A program made the translations under genes and the position numbers. Shown here one piece after another: positions 36,901-46,187 of a stretch of 64,000 nt of DNA. Positions within the stretch are counted from its first letter, which is position 1. Each line of letters opens with the position of its first letter. The notes below the pieces were generated by a model. That model was not told the DNA's origin. It saw only the letters and a program-made list of their open reading frames with translations, and ran no database searches. The stretch is from Candidatus Anaeroferrophillus wilburensis (GTDB lineage Bacteria > Desulfobacterota > Anaeroferrophillalia > Anaeroferrophillales > Anaeroferrophillaceae): positions 62,001-126,000 of the forward strand of contig JAFGSY010000013.1 of the NCBI GenBank assembly GCA_016934315.1, written 5' to 3'.

Positions 36901-37528
36901 GATAGCCAAGGCGGTAACCTCACCTTTTGCCTTGCTTGGCGCCGCTTTTGGCGGCGGTGAAGAGGTAAATCTGATCAGCTTCGCCGCCGGCAGCGTACTC
37001 ATCGACCAGGAAAACCAGCAGAAGCTAACAACCGTGGGCAAGGCCCTCTATGACCGGCCGGGCCTGAAGCTGGAAATCCTCGGCCAGGCAGATCCGGCAA
37101 GTGACCCCCAGGGCCTTGCGGAACTTCAGTTTCAGCGGCTGCTCAAGACCAAGAAGCTCAAAGCAATGACCAAAAAAGGGATAGCGGTACCGGCCGTCGA
37201 TGATCTGATAATTGAAACAGCTGAATACGAGGAGTATCTTAAAAAGGCCTACAAGGAGGCCCCCTTTGAAAAGCCGAAAAACGTCATCGGCCTGCTGAAA
37301 AAACAGCCGGCTGCCGAGATGGAGCGCATGCTGCGTGAACACCTGGTAATTGCCCGGGATGATCTACGGCAGCTGGCCTACCAGCGGGCGGAAGCGGTCA
37401 AAAACTTCCTGGCCGGCACCGGCCCGGTGGAACAGGAACGGATGTTTCTCGCCGAGCCGAAAATTCCCGCATCAACCGCCGAGGGAGATTCTGCCGGAGC
37501 CCGTGAGGTAACGTTAACCATTAAATAA
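33956..37528 (+). CDS. Large AsmA/DUF748-type envelope protein
   Basis: A 1190-residue protein with one N-terminal TM helix (about 17-40) and a long periplasmic beta-rich body. The N-terminal HRQTAINQVKINPYLLTC and repeated LNLQ(E/A) blocks with VVNPDGRLNLQAM are typical of DUF748/AsmA-like repeats. A C-terminal region (about 1010-1110) has VLIDQENQQKLTTVGKALYDRPGLKLEILG, given here in part, like the end of DUF748 proteins, where an OmpA-like sequence often follows. Relatives of AsmA/TamB move phospholipids or outer-membrane components across the periplasm; that is family knowledge. It is followed after 12 bp by a DsrE gene. Confidence 0.85.
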   Translation: MTEKKSSWKPTSIQKAVILAVAAVLFYTLGGFFLLPPLVKHLAVKNITRALHRQTAINQVKINPYLLTCTIDEFKIQKQASTDAWITCDQLFVNLQAVSLFKLALVVKELQVVNPTVSITRNEDRSYNFSDLLISPPKDAAEKTGKPLRFSLNNISISGGQIQFIDTPRQTRHRVTDLTLGLPLISNLPYHLETHVQPSLAARVNGTPVSLQGTTKPFADTLETSFNIDIDHLDLPFYLAYIPGERNFTVKQGSLSSKLTLAYAQPPTDAAYLKLAGELEFENLAITDNDDHQFLSLPRLIFTFAPANLLAREVHIASMTIEEPRTVIHRLADGSFKLPSLVLPATGTDENPADQPQEKPFLLTVDQLGMNGGVVDFLDQMPTPNFTARLAPIELAVANFTTNPDHQGTFTGSLHSDGGESLAFDGSFSVTPLILTTHVAIQSIPLPRYRPYYQEMFTGILEQGMISTAADLKLVAQEPGKTMRLDKISATLEGLTLRETKKTGRIIDLPLFRIEGTSIDLLSQEVVIGSLVSEGGTVNLQRRPDGRLNLQELLPSPATAEKKTDPEATEKQAKPWKVDLADGKLSGFTIVIDDRVPAAAVTTTIDNITLDLGQLTTRKNQTGSLALALRLNKSGTFKARGTFGINPLQADLTCQADRITLKPLQGYVNDVVDLVITDGRAGSKGILKLTSGPQQDIAVTFKGQAAISNFASVDSLKAGNFVSWRVLEITGINAASQPRTLQIGNISLKDSHTDLVVNPDGRLNLQAMMVVPQESKAEKPSETETTTAENPAMALTVGGIQVANGRFSFQDRSLTPSYSMVMDELNGSVSQISSTIEKPAEILFNGRLNGDSPLEITGTVHPLLADLFADLNVSFTGIDMSPFTPYSGKFIGYTIGKGKFTLQTHSLVENRKLTVDNDIFLDQLTFGDPVDSPDAMNLPVKLAVALLQNRQGEIRLKLPIRGDFDDPKFSVGGIVFKVIFNLIAKAVTSPFALLGAAFGGGEEVNLISFAAGSVLIDQENQQKLTTVGKALYDRPGLKLEILGQADPASDPQGLAELQFQRLLKTKKLKAMTKKGIAVPAVDDLIIETAEYEEYLKKAYKEAPFEKPKNVIGLLKKQPAAEMERMLREHLVIARDDLRQLAYQRAEAVKNFLAGTGPVEQERMFLAEPKIPASTAEGDSAGAREVTLTIK

Positions 37529-37540
37529 TGAGGCTGAGAA

Positions 37541-37891
37541 ATGAACAAAAAGGTTGTCCTGGTTGCCTTTAACGGCGAATTAATGTGTTTTGTCCACGTC
37601 CTGCTGCATGCCATTGATCTCCATGAGCAGGGCTATGACATCAAGGTCATCATCGAAGGCAGTGCCACCACCCAGGTCAGAGAACTTCAGGACTCGCCGG
37701 AACCCTTTGCCGCGCTCTTCCAGAAAGTCAAAACCCTCGGGTTGATTGCCTGCGTCTGCCAGGCCTGCGCCTACAAGATGGAAGCCCTGGACAGTGCCCG
37801 GCAGCAGGAACTGCCCATCTGCGCCGACATGTCAGGCCACCCCAGCCTGGCCCCTTACCTTGCTGAAGGCTACCAGGTCATCACGTTTTAA
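37541..37891 (+). CDS. DsrE-family protein
   Basis: A 116-residue cytoplasmic protein of the DsrE/DsrF-like fold: VLVAFNGELMCFVHVLLHAIDLHEQG at the N-terminus (quoted in part) and a conserved cysteine pair region, CVCQACAYKM. Stand-alone members are of uncertain function; some take part in sulfur-relay or sit in anaerobe metabolism operons. ATG 37541 follows the DUF748 stop closely, so it is probably co-transcribed. Confidence 0.82.
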   Translation: MNKKVVLVAFNGELMCFVHVLLHAIDLHEQGYDIKVIIEGSATTQVRELQDSPEPFAALFQKVKTLGLIACVCQACAYKMEALDSARQQELPICADMSGHPSLAPYLAEGYQVITF

Positions 37892-37956
37892 CATCGTGTA
37901 GCTGCGGCGCCCCCATTCAGTGCCCCAACGGGCAGCAAGTCGCCCATTTTTTCTAT

Positions 37957-37988
37957 GCGCCGGCTAGATTTCGACAACCGGCGCTTTT
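37957..37988 (+). terminator. Likely intrinsic terminator after dsrE-like gene
   Basis: GCGCCGG (37957-37963) pairs with CCGGCGC (37978-37984) and is followed by TTTT. The 14-nt loop is long but the GC stem and T-run suit a terminator. It lies in the 233-bp gap before 38125, in which no gene is seen. Confidence 0.65.
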
Positions 37989-38124
37989 CTGTCTCTCTGA
38001 ACCCCTATCATCATAAAAAAAACAGCTATCTTTTCTCCCCCGCCCTCCCTGACTGACATTTCTGCTGGTTGCAATATCCGTTTTTTTGCGGTAAAGAAGA
38101 TCATTTGTGCAGAAGGGGGAATAG

Positions 38125-39465
38125 ATGGAGTCGGTATCGGTCCTTGTGGCAACGACCAGCCAGTCGCTGGCCACGTTCATCAAGCAGGAACTTGCGGAAA
38201 CTACGGTCACCGTTCATGTACTCACTGATCCCGAACAGTTCTTCAAAAAACTGAAAATCACCAACCCCGGGCTTATTCTACTGGATGCCACCTACCCCAC
38301 CAGGGAGCAGACGGCTGATCTGGTCGGCAAATTGGGACAAAAATCATCCTGGAAAGAGATTCCCCTCGTCATTATCAAGACCTTTTTTGAACCTCTTGAT
38401 GAAGCATTGCAGGAAATTGCTGCAGACCATATTCTCACACAACCATTCACCCGTGCTGACCTGTTGACGGTTCTGCAGCAGGCATCAGAGCAGCCAATCA
38501 TCAATCACCGACCGGATGATGAGGAAGAAGTGATGACAGAGAGCACCAGCACCATAAACAATGCGAAAATCGCCGGGGACTACGCCGAGATTATTGAACT
38601 CACGGAAGTGGTTGAGGAAGGCGTACCACTTGACCAGCTTGAACCGCTTGCGGAGATCGCAACATCACCGGCATCGGCTTCGCAGACCGATGACCAAACA
38701 GGGGAGGTACCAGAAACAGCGGCGGTGATAGCTGACGAAGTTGATTTTGATTTCGATTTTTCCGGTGACGATCTGCTTGACGAACTGGAGCTGCTACCTG
38801 ATGCTCACCCTGGCGAGAAAACAGAACCTGTCGTCGAAACAGCCGACCAGCCGGAGATTGCCGCCGGCGATACGATGGATACATTGGAAGAACTTAACCC
38901 TGACCTGGGAGCAACCACCACAACAGCTGAACCTTTGCCTGATGCAGCTGCAGAACCTTTGGCAGCCGCCGATGAAGAGGCTTTCATCGATTTCACTGAA
39001 GACCTGCCGGCGGCAGAACCCGCTGCATCGGCGGTTTCTGCTCCTGAGCCATCACCCACCGATGAAACACCGGAAGACTACCTGCTGCCCGGGGAAGAGG
39101 AGAGCTTTGCCCCCGGGACCGCCGACCAATCAGGATTTACTGAGGAAGGTGATTTTTTTGAGGCCGCACAATCAATCTCCGAACCGCCGCCCGCAACTCC
39201 GGAGCCGGCCGCCGAGCCCTCGGTGGTTACCGAATCGCCGGAGCAGGATTTCTCCAGCCAGATCGAGGGACTGACCCAGGAGTGGAGCCGGAAAATGCTG
39301 GTCAGCACCTATGCCAGCATGGACAAGCTGATCCAGGCACTGGGGGATATGGCACCCACCATTGTGGAACAGGTGGCCAAGGAGATTATTCCGCCATTGG
39401 CAGAAAAGATCATCAAGGCTGAAATTCAACGACTGGAAAAAAAGATTGAGGATGAAACAACATGA
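38125..39465 (+). CDS. Pseudo-receiver protein with acidic linker, coupled to valS
   Basis: A 446-residue protein. Residues 1-120 have the fold pattern of a response-regulator receiver with Asp54 (LILLDATYP). However, the acidic pair at the N-terminus is replaced (VLVATT, residues 6-11) and the conserved Lys is Gln106 (LTQPF). Residues 140-380 are a low-complexity Ala/Pro/Glu/Asp-rich linker. The C-terminal 75 residues ([20 protein letters not shown] to [14 protein letters not shown]) form amphipathic helices. The stop overlaps the valS start (ATGA). Similar acidic receiver proteins occur in related genomes, but I know no function. It may be a scaffold that cannot be phosphorylated normally. 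Confidence 0.75.
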   Translation: MESVSVLVATTSQSLATFIKQELAETTVTVHVLTDPEQFFKKLKITNPGLILLDATYPTREQTADLVGKLGQKSSWKEIPLVIIKTFFEPLDEALQEIAADHILTQPFTRADLLTVLQQASEQPIINHRPDDEEEVMTESTSTINNAKIAGDYAEIIELTEVVEEGVPLDQLEPLAEIATSPASASQTDDQTGEVPETAAVIADEVDFDFDFSGDDLLDELELLPDAHPGEKTEPVVETADQPEIAAGDTMDTLEELNPDLGATTTTAEPLPDAAAEPLAAADEEAFIDFTEDLPAAEPAASAVSAPEPSPTDETPEDYLLPGEEESFAPGTADQSGFTEEGDFFEAAQSISEPPPATPEPAAEPSVVTESPEQDFSSQIEGLTQEWSRKMLVSTYASMDKLIQALGDMAPTIVEQVAKEIIPPLAEKIIKAEIQRLEKKIEDETT

Positions 39466-42137
39466 CCACTGAACACGAATCGACGGAGTTGGATAAAACC
39501 TATGATCCACACCTCGTTGAAGATAGATGGTATCAATTCTGGAAAAACGAGGGGTTTTTTGCTGCCCGTACCGATACGGATAAGCCGCCTTATTCACTGG
39601 TAATCCCCCCGCCCAATGTCACTGGTTCCCTCCACATGGGCCATGCCCTGAACAACACCCTCCAGGATATTCTCGCCCGCTACCGGCGTCTGAAAGGCGA
39701 CAACGTCCTCTGGATGCCGGGCACCGACCATGCCGGAATTGCCACCCAGAACGTCGTTGAGCGCCAGCTTCATGAGGAGGGTATCGACCGCCATGATCTG
39801 GGACGGAAACAGTTTATTGAACGGGTCTGGCGGTGGCGGGAAGAGTCGGGACGCACCATTCTGAACCAGCTCCGCCGCCTGGGTGCCTCCTGCGACTGGG
39901 ACCGTGAGCGATTCACCATGGACGAGGGACTGTCGCAGGCGGTCAGGGAAGTCTTTGTCACCCTCTATGAAGACGGCCTGATTTACCAGGGAGATTACAT
40001 CATCAATTGGTGTCCCCGCTGCCACACCGCCCTTTCCGATCTGGAAGTGGAATACGAAGAGCACCAGGGGGCTTTATGGGAATTCAAATACCCCCTGGCT
40101 GACGGCAGCGGCGAGATCATTGTCGCCACCACCCGGCCGGAAACCATGCTGGGCGATACGGCTGTAGCGGTCAATCCCGAGGATGAACGCTACCGGGAGA
40201 TGCTCGGCAAGCAAGTCATCCTGCCGCTGATGAACCGCCCCATTCCGATCATAGCCGATTCCTACGTCGACCGGGAATTCGGCTCCGGGGCGGTAAAAAT
40301 CACCCCGGCCCATGACCCCAACGACTTCGAGGTCGGCCAGCGGCACAACCTGGAATCCATCAAGGTCATGGATGAGCAGGGACGGATGAATGAAAACGCC
40401 GGCACCTATCAGGGACTGAGCCGAGAAGAATGTCGCACCAGGGTGGTGAAAGACCTTGAAGAACTGGGACTGGTAAACCGGATTCTGCCCTACGGGCACA
40501 ACGTCGGCCACTGCTACCGCTGTCGCACGGTCATTGAGCCTTACCTCTCCAACCAGTGGTTCGTCAAAATCAAACCCCTGGCCGACGAAGCAATCGCCGC
40601 CGTTCGTCAGGGCAAAACCCGTATTATCCCGGCCAGCTGGGAAAAGACCTACTTCAACTGGATGGAAAACATCCGCGACTGGTGCATCTCCCGTCAGATC
40701 TGGTGGGGGCACCGCATCCCCGCCTGGTACTGCCAGGAGTGTGATGAAATCATTGTCTCCCGCACCGATCCTGACCGGTGTCCTGCATGCCAAAGCACGA
40801 ACCTGGAGCAGGAAACCGATGTTCTGGACACCTGGTTTTCCTCAGCATTGTGGCCCTTCTCCACCATGGGCTGGCCGGAGAAGACCAAAGAGCTGGCACT
40901 GTTTTATCCCACCTCGGTGCTGGTTACCGGCTTTGACATCCTCTTTTTCTGGGTTGCCCGGATGATGATGATGGGCCTCAAGTTCATGGGCGATGTACCC
41001 TTCCGGGATGTCTATATCCATGCTCTGGTGCGTGACGAACAGGGACATAAAATGAGCAAGTCCCGGGGCAACGTCATTGACCCCCTGATTATGATCGACA
41101 AATACGGCACCGACGCTCTGCGTTTTACCCTCACCGCCTTTGCCGCCCAGGGACGGGATGTCAATCTCTCCGAAGCCCGGATCAGCGGCTACCGGAATTT
41201 CTGCAACAAAATCTGGAACGCGGCCCGCTTCGCGCTGATGAATCTTCATGATTTTTCACCGGAAACCCCGGTCGATCAGGTTGACTATTCCCTCGCTGAC
41301 CGCTGGATTCGCCATCGCCTCCACGAGACGATTGCCGCCGTCGACAGCGCCCTGGCCGACTACCGTTTCAACGATGCCGCCCATGCCATCTACCAGTTCA
41401 CCTGGCATGAATTCTGCGACTGGTACCTGGAGTTGATCAAGCCGGACCTGTTCCAGGATGCCGACCAGCAGCGCCGGGCCGCCAGCCAGGCAGTCCTGCT
41501 CGCCACACTTTCAGCGTTGGTCCGCCTGCTGCACCCGATCATGCCTTTCATCAGCGAGGAGATCTGGCAGAAGCTGCCGGGAACCGAAGGGTCCATTATG
41601 GCAGCCTCTTTCCCGGTTTTCGAGGAAACCAGCTTACAGCCGAAAGCGGCCGCTGACATGGAACTGGTAATGGCGGTGATTGGCGGCATACGCAACATCC
41701 GTGGCGAGATGGGTATCGCCCCGTCGCAGAAAATGACCGCCATGGTGCGCAGCACGGCTCCTGAAACAATCGTGACCATCGAAACGGCAGAACCCTCCAT
41801 CCGCAACCTGGCCCGTCTGCAGTCGTTTAGCATCCTGAAAGATAATGAGCCCGTTCCTGCCAAGGCCGCTTCAGCCCTGGCAGCCGGCGTCGAAATCTAT
41901 GTGCCGCTGGCCGGCCTGATCGATTTTGAGCTGGAAACCACCCGGCTGACCAAAGAGTTGAACAAAGCTATCAAAGAGCTGGCCCAGGTGGAGAAGAAAC
42001 TTGCCAATGAAAAATTTCTCGCCAACGCACCGGAAGATGTGGTGCTGAAGGAGAAGGGAAAACAGGAAGAGCTGGCAGCCAAAGCGGCGAAATTCCGCGA
42101 AAGCCTGGAAAAAATCCAGCAGCTGGCGGCCGGCTGA
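39462..42137 (+). CDS. valS: Valyl-tRNA synthetase
   Basis: A class I aminoacyl-tRNA synthetase of 891 residues that charges tRNA-Val. Motifs in order: [16 protein letters not shown] (HIGH), the editing domain from about 190 ([13 protein letters not shown]), [28 protein letters not shown] (shown in part), [10 protein letters not shown] (KMSKS), anticodon-binding helices and a C-terminal coiled coil ([19 protein letters not shown]). Its start overlaps the preceding gene by 4 bp, so its translation may be coupled to the pseudo-receiver protein. Confidence 0.98.
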   Translation: MTTEHESTELDKTYDPHLVEDRWYQFWKNEGFFAARTDTDKPPYSLVIPPPNVTGSLHMGHALNNTLQDILARYRRLKGDNVLWMPGTDHAGIATQNVVERQLHEEGIDRHDLGRKQFIERVWRWREESGRTILNQLRRLGASCDWDRERFTMDEGLSQAVREVFVTLYEDGLIYQGDYIINWCPRCHTALSDLEVEYEEHQGALWEFKYPLADGSGEIIVATTRPETMLGDTAVAVNPEDERYREMLGKQVILPLMNRPIPIIADSYVDREFGSGAVKITPAHDPNDFEVGQRHNLESIKVMDEQGRMNENAGTYQGLSREECRTRVVKDLEELGLVNRILPYGHNVGHCYRCRTVIEPYLSNQWFVKIKPLADEAIAAVRQGKTRIIPASWEKTYFNWMENIRDWCISRQIWWGHRIPAWYCQECDEIIVSRTDPDRCPACQSTNLEQETDVLDTWFSSALWPFSTMGWPEKTKELALFYPTSVLVTGFDILFFWVARMMMMGLKFMGDVPFRDVYIHALVRDEQGHKMSKSRGNVIDPLIMIDKYGTDALRFTLTAFAAQGRDVNLSEARISGYRNFCNKIWNAARFALMNLHDFSPETPVDQVDYSLADRWIRHRLHETIAAVDSALADYRFNDAAHAIYQFTWHEFCDWYLELIKPDLFQDADQQRRAASQAVLLATLSALVRLLHPIMPFISEEIWQKLPGTEGSIMAASFPVFEETSLQPKAAADMELVMAVIGGIRNIRGEMGIAPSQKMTAMVRSTAPETIVTIETAEPSIRNLARLQSFSILKDNEPVPAKAASALAAGVEIYVPLAGLIDFELETTRLTKELNKAIKELAQVEKKLANEKFLANAPEDVVLKEKGKQEELAAKAAKFRESLEKIQQLAAG

Positions 42138-42145
42138 ACAGCGTG

Positions 42146-43075
42146 ATGACTGGCTGCTCATCCACCAAGCCAGAAAACGACCTCGTCCTGGGCGGACCCG
42201 ATGGACCGGTCCGGCTGGATCATTTTCTGCACCGCTGCTTCCCGGAAATTTCCATCCAGCAATGGAAAAAGGTTCTGGCCAACGGTCTGGTACGGGTGAA
42301 CGGCAGTCAGGCTCGCAAAGGGACGATCCTGACAATCGCCGACTCGGTCACACTGCCCGAGCGGCTGCCGGCAGCGCTGCTCCCCGGACCGCCGCTGCCG
42401 GACCCCAGCGCTCAGCCAACCATTATTTTTGCAGATGATGAGCTGCTGATTCTGGACAAGCCAGCCGGCATCCATACCCATCCCCTTTCCCGGTCTGAAC
42501 GGGGAACACTGGCCAACTGGTTGATGAGCTATGATCCTTCCCTGGCGGGAATCGGCTTTTCACCCCTGCAGCCGGGACTGGTGAATCGCCTTGACCGGGA
42601 TACATCGGGGTTGATTCTGGTGGCCAGAAGCGGTGCTAGCTGGGAAAAATATCGGCGGCTGTTTGCCGGCAAGCTGGTGACTAAAATTTATCTGGGCATC
42701 GTTCACGGGATCCTGGCATCACCAACCACCGTTGATCTCCCCCTCATCCATCATCCCGGCCGCCAAGAGATGATGACCGCAGACATCCCGGCAACATTCA
42801 ACGGTCGGCAGTTTCCGGCCGCCACCACCATCGAGCCACTTGTTCGCACTGAGAAAACCACCACCGTCCGCCTGACCATGACCACCGGTGTCACCCACCA
42901 ACTGCGAGTTCATGCAGCGGCCATCGGCCATCCGCTGGTGGGCGATCTTCTCTATGGCAGTCCTGAAACCGCAGAGCCGGATCGCAAAACCGGTCGTCTG
43001 CTGCTCCATGCCCACCAGCTGCTGCTCCCGGACGACCGCACTTTTACCGCCCCCATCGAGTGGCCGGCGGCTTGA
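42146..43075 (+). CDS. RluA-family pseudouridine synthase
   Basis: A 309-residue RNA-modifying enzyme. An N-terminal S4-like RNA-binding domain (LDHFLHRCFPEISIQQWKKV and VRVNGSQARKG) is followed by the catalytic domain with NRLDRDTSGLILVARS, whose Asp in the RLDRDTSG motif attacks the uridine. The C-terminus has THQLRVHAAAIGHPLVGD. It belongs to the RluC/RluD branch. ATG 42146 or GTG 42143 are the possible starts; no strong SD is seen, and only 8 bases separate it from valS. Confidence 0.92.
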   Translation: MTGCSSTKPENDLVLGGPDGPVRLDHFLHRCFPEISIQQWKKVLANGLVRVNGSQARKGTILTIADSVTLPERLPAALLPGPPLPDPSAQPTIIFADDELLILDKPAGIHTHPLSRSERGTLANWLMSYDPSLAGIGFSPLQPGLVNRLDRDTSGLILVARSGASWEKYRRLFAGKLVTKIYLGIVHGILASPTTVDLPLIHHPGRQEMMTADIPATFNGRQFPAATTIEPLVRTEKTTTVRLTMTTGVTHQLRVHAAAIGHPLVGDLLYGSPETAEPDRKTGRLLLHAHQLLLPDDRTFTAPIEWPAA

Positions 43076-43127
43076 CCAATAACAAGTGTCATGCTGAAAG
43101 TACTGCTTTTGCAAAAGGACTTGTTTC

Positions 43128-43955
43128 ATGCCTGAATCTCAACCATTGACGGCAAAGCATTCCCTGAGGGGCCGTCTGCATGAAATCATTTTCGAGGACG
43201 ACACGCCGGCCGGCAAAGCCTTTGACGTTATCCTTATCTGGTGCATCGCCATCAGCATCGGCGCCGTGGTTATCGACAGTGTCGCCACTGTTCACCAAAC
43301 CTACGGTCGTCTGCTGCATACCATCGAGTGGTTTTTTACCATCCTTTTCACGGTCGAATACCTGCTCCGGCTGCTCTGCGTACAGCGCCCGGGACGGTAT
43401 GCCGCCAGCTTTTTCGGCATCGTCGACCTGCTGGCCATTCTGCCGACCTACCTCAGCTTTATCGTTCCCGGCGGCCATTCCCTGCTGACCATCCGCCTGT
43501 TGCGGGTCCTGAGGATTTTCCGTGTTCTGAAATTGTCCCACTATCTGAGCGAAGCTCGCCTGCTGGCCACGGCACTCAGGGCCAGCCGCAGAAAGATCAG
43601 TGTCTTTCTCCTGGCGGTGGTTGCCATTGTTGTCATCATCGGTGCGGTCATGTACATCGTTGAAGGCGAAGCCCACGGCTTTCGTGACATCCCCACCAGC
43701 ATCTACTGGGCCATTGTCACCCTGACCACCGTCGGCTATGGCGACATCTCCCCCCAGACCCCTTTGGGCAAAGCCCTGGCGTCGCTGGTCATGATCCTCG
43801 GCTATGGCATCATCGCCGTGCCCACCGGCATCGTCACCGCAGAAATTTCCAAAGTCGATAATAGACCACCTTCAAGCCAGGCCTGTCCGGCATGCGGCGC
43901 CGACGGCCATGACAGTGATGCCGTCCACTGCAAATTCTGCGGAACCGCCCTCTGA
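43128..43955 (+). CDS. Voltage-gated potassium channel with C-terminal zinc ribbon
   Basis: A 275-residue inner-membrane cation channel with six TM helices. S4 carries regularly spaced arginines (RLLRVLRIFRVLK) and the pore has the K+ selectivity filter TTVGYGD. After S6 a short cytoplasmic tail ends in a zinc-ribbon, CPACGADG to CKFCG, two CxxC pairs, which is not part of the usual Kv-type module and could respond to metal or redox. An AAAGGA SD supports ATG 43128. Confidence 0.93.
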   Translation: MPESQPLTAKHSLRGRLHEIIFEDDTPAGKAFDVILIWCIAISIGAVVIDSVATVHQTYGRLLHTIEWFFTILFTVEYLLRLLCVQRPGRYAASFFGIVDLLAILPTYLSFIVPGGHSLLTIRLLRVLRIFRVLKLSHYLSEARLLATALRASRRKISVFLLAVVAIVVIIGAVMYIVEGEAHGFRDIPTSIYWAIVTLTTVGYGDISPQTPLGKALASLVMILGYGIIAVPTGIVTAEISKVDNRPPSSQACPACGADGHDSDAVHCKFCGTAL

Positions 43956-43980
43956 ACAATCACCGGAAAAGCAGGGTTGG

Positions 43981-44697
43981 TTACGGCCGAAACCAGGTGA
44001 GCCGCCGCAGACCTTCGGCCTGCCGGTAGGCTGCTCCCTGGGAAAGGTAGGTTCTGGCAAGATCCTTGTCGGTCACCACACTGCCGGCTATGCAGTCAAT
44101 ACCATAGTCGAACAGCAGCGGATGCAACGGCGTACTGGGGCCCAACAGAACTTTGAAACTCTTCTGACAATGGGAGATAACCTCCGGGAAGGTACCGTTA
44201 ATCAACGTCGTCGCGGTAATCAGGACAAAATCCGACCGGGGAAGCAGGTCGGCATAGCGGTCCACCCCCAGGTCCTCCCCCTGCGGATTGAGTTCAAACA
44301 CCCAGAAATTTTCAAACATGCCGCTGCGACGCAGCCAGTCAACCTTGGGGAAATGGCCAAGGACTGCTATATTCTTGCCCTTCCCATGATCAACAATATA
44401 ATCGAAGGCATCCTGCTCACCGGCCTTTTCCAGCACTGCCCGATGGTTGACCACCGAATTGATGGCCGCCATCCCCACCGCCCTCTCCAGCAGGTGATCG
44501 GAGAAAATCAGTTGGGCCAGCTCCCGGGTGCTTTTTTCGTGCAGTCGTCCAAGATCCCTGATCGGCTGCATGCAGCCGCCGGTGTTGACCGTTGAAGCCA
44601 AACCAACCGCAGGACCATCGATAAAAACCGTATGACGGAACAGTGACACCTCGCTGACCGGGCAGTCATCCAGATCGGCAACTATTTTTTCAATCAT
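43981..44697 (-). CDS. DUF364 putative heavy-metal chelation protein
   Basis: A 238-residue protein. The N-terminal half resembles DUF4213 and the C-terminal half is the Rossmann-like DUF364, with IAVLGHFPKVDWLR, VFELNPQGEDL and LITATTLINGT followed by LLGPSTPLHPLLF. The family is described as a putative heavy-metal chelation domain; no enzyme activity is established. ATG 44697 has a GAAGGAG SD and overlaps the NTPase-membrane gene by 8 bp, so the two are coupled. Context (divergent TonB operon) suggests metal or cofactor handling. Confidence 0.82.
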   Translation of the reverse strand: MIEKIVADLDDCPVSEVSLFRHTVFIDGPAVGLASTVNTGGCMQPIRDLGRLHEKSTRELAQLIFSDHLLERAVGMAAINSVVNHRAVLEKAGEQDAFDYIVDHGKGKNIAVLGHFPKVDWLRRSGMFENFWVFELNPQGEDLGVDRYADLLPRSDFVLITATTLINGTFPEVISHCQKSFKVLLGPSTPLHPLLFDYGIDCIAGSVVTDKDLARTYLSQGAAYRQAEGLRRLTWFRP

Positions 44698-46147
44698 CTT
44701 TTTCTCCTTCCTGCCGGTAGACAGACCAGGCAGTCAATGAATGGTTCATGGCCAGGGCGAACCCCCGGGCCCCCCGCTGACGAAAAAAATGGACCAGCGA
44801 CAGGGGATTGATTTGCCGGATAAGCATGAACCCCAGCCAGGTAACCAGCAACGCCCGCAGCAGCATAACCAGCAGTTGCCCGTCATGCAGGTTCGAAAAT
44901 ATGCAGATAAGCGTAACGGTAATGCCAAAGGGTACGAGAAAACCAATCCTCCCCATATCTCTGCAGGCCCCCACCGCGCTTGCTTTCCAGCTTCTCTTAC
45001 GGCCGCGGGGCAACTCGACCGGCGGGCCGCCGTGGGCAACCAGCTTCCTGATCCTCGCCAGCCGCCGCTCGATAAAGCTGAAATCAAAGTGGTATGCCGC
45101 CAGGGTGATGCCCACGGCCAGCAGTATTTTTATCAGAAGGAAGGTCAAAAGAATGCTGCCCAGCGGGTAGGGACCCCAACCGGCAGCAGCGATAATACGG
45201 TTAAAGGCAGTTTCCAGCATCTCGAAATAAGCCCGGCCATATTTCAGCAGCGAAAAACCCAGGGAGAGAAACACGGTACTGACCGACGTGAGCATCGCCC
45301 CGCCGAGCATGGCAGGAAAATGCCAGCCAAAGATTGACGTCGGGAGAGCAAACAAAGCTCCCTGGGTAAAGATGTAAAACATCGGCTTCAACCGCGGCCC
45401 GGCGGGTGAAAATGACTTCAACAGGGCGGCAATAAAAGCAATCTGGTACAATCCCCGCCCGTTGAGCCGCCGGCCAAAGCCGATCATCATCATGACCTGC
45501 ACCAAGGCGAGAAAATGCCCTTTGAAGGGCACCCGAACGGCATGCAGGACGGAACCAACGCCAACCTCCGTAAGCCCCGCAAGCACGGAAAACGCGGCAA
45601 TGTTCCGGGCATCACGGTTTTCCAGATCATGGCAAATCTCAGCAATAATTTTTTCATGATCCTGCCGCTGATCGAGATCATAAACCTCGGACGAAGAAAG
45701 ACCATAGCAGCGCACAACATCTTCAAGACAACGCTTCTTCACCACCAGAATCACCAGCGGCCCATGCTCCCCAGCCGCCTTCCTGATAACGGAATCAAAC
45801 CCGTCACCGGCAAGCTCCAACGGGCCAATATCATCGAGCAAACAAACCTCGACATCACCAACCGCTCTCAATCTGGACAATACCACAGCCAGATTTTGAC
45901 GGTTAAAATCGAAGCCGTTTTCCCGCCGTGCAGCCCAGGAATAGCTCTCGCCGGATGGGATGATTCTGAAGTCGTACCCACCTGCCGGCATGGCGCTCCG
46001 GTGCGCACGGGGACTGGCGATATTCGCCACCCCGGCCAGCCGGTACCTTTTCCGCAGCACCGTTTCAAGCTGCAGCAGAAGTGTCGTTTTGCCGGTGGCA
46101 AGATCACCGGTAATCAGGATGGAACGGGTCGCACGTTCGTCGTTCAC
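44690..46147 (-). CDS. THEP1-like NTPase fused to a polytopic membrane domain
   Basis: A 485-residue fusion. Residues 1-185 are a P-loop NTPase of the THEP1/DUF2478 type: Walker A GDLATGKTT, a central EVCLLDDIGPLEL (Walker B) and VILVVKKRCLEDVV. Residues about 195-470 hold eight or so hydrophobic segments. The first block (GHFLALVQVMMMIGFG, KSFSPAGPRLKPMFYIF) is reminiscent of ECF-type S components, and the last (LLVMLLRALLVTWLGFMLIR) vaguely of EcfT; both are weak impressions. The start is GTG 46147, as no ATG is near. It lies between the Phd/MobA-like gene and DUF364, suggesting an uncharacterised transporter or sensor. Confidence 0.75.
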   Translation of the reverse strand: MNDERATRSILITGDLATGKTTLLLQLETVLRKRYRLAGVANIASPRAHRSAMPAGGYDFRIIPSGESYSWAARRENGFDFNRQNLAVVLSRLRAVGDVEVCLLDDIGPLELAGDGFDSVIRKAAGEHGPLVILVVKKRCLEDVVRCYGLSSSEVYDLDQRQDHEKIIAEICHDLENRDARNIAAFSVLAGLTEVGVGSVLHAVRVPFKGHFLALVQVMMMIGFGRRLNGRGLYQIAFIAALLKSFSPAGPRLKPMFYIFTQGALFALPTSIFGWHFPAMLGGAMLTSVSTVFLSLGFSLLKYGRAYFEMLETAFNRIIAAAGWGPYPLGSILLTFLLIKILLAVGITLAAYHFDFSFIERRLARIRKLVAHGGPPVELPRGRKRSWKASAVGACRDMGRIGFLVPFGITVTLICIFSNLHDGQLLVMLLRALLVTWLGFMLIRQINPLSLVHFFRQRGARGFALAMNHSLTAWSVYRQEGEKDD

Positions 46148-46187
46148 AATCTACCTGCTGTTGGCAAAAAGCGGCAACACCGCTGTC

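Noticed and set aside
37892-38124. A gene in the gap before the pseudo-receiver
   Set aside because: Only short frames lacking SD or motifs; the region holds a terminator-like hairpin instead.
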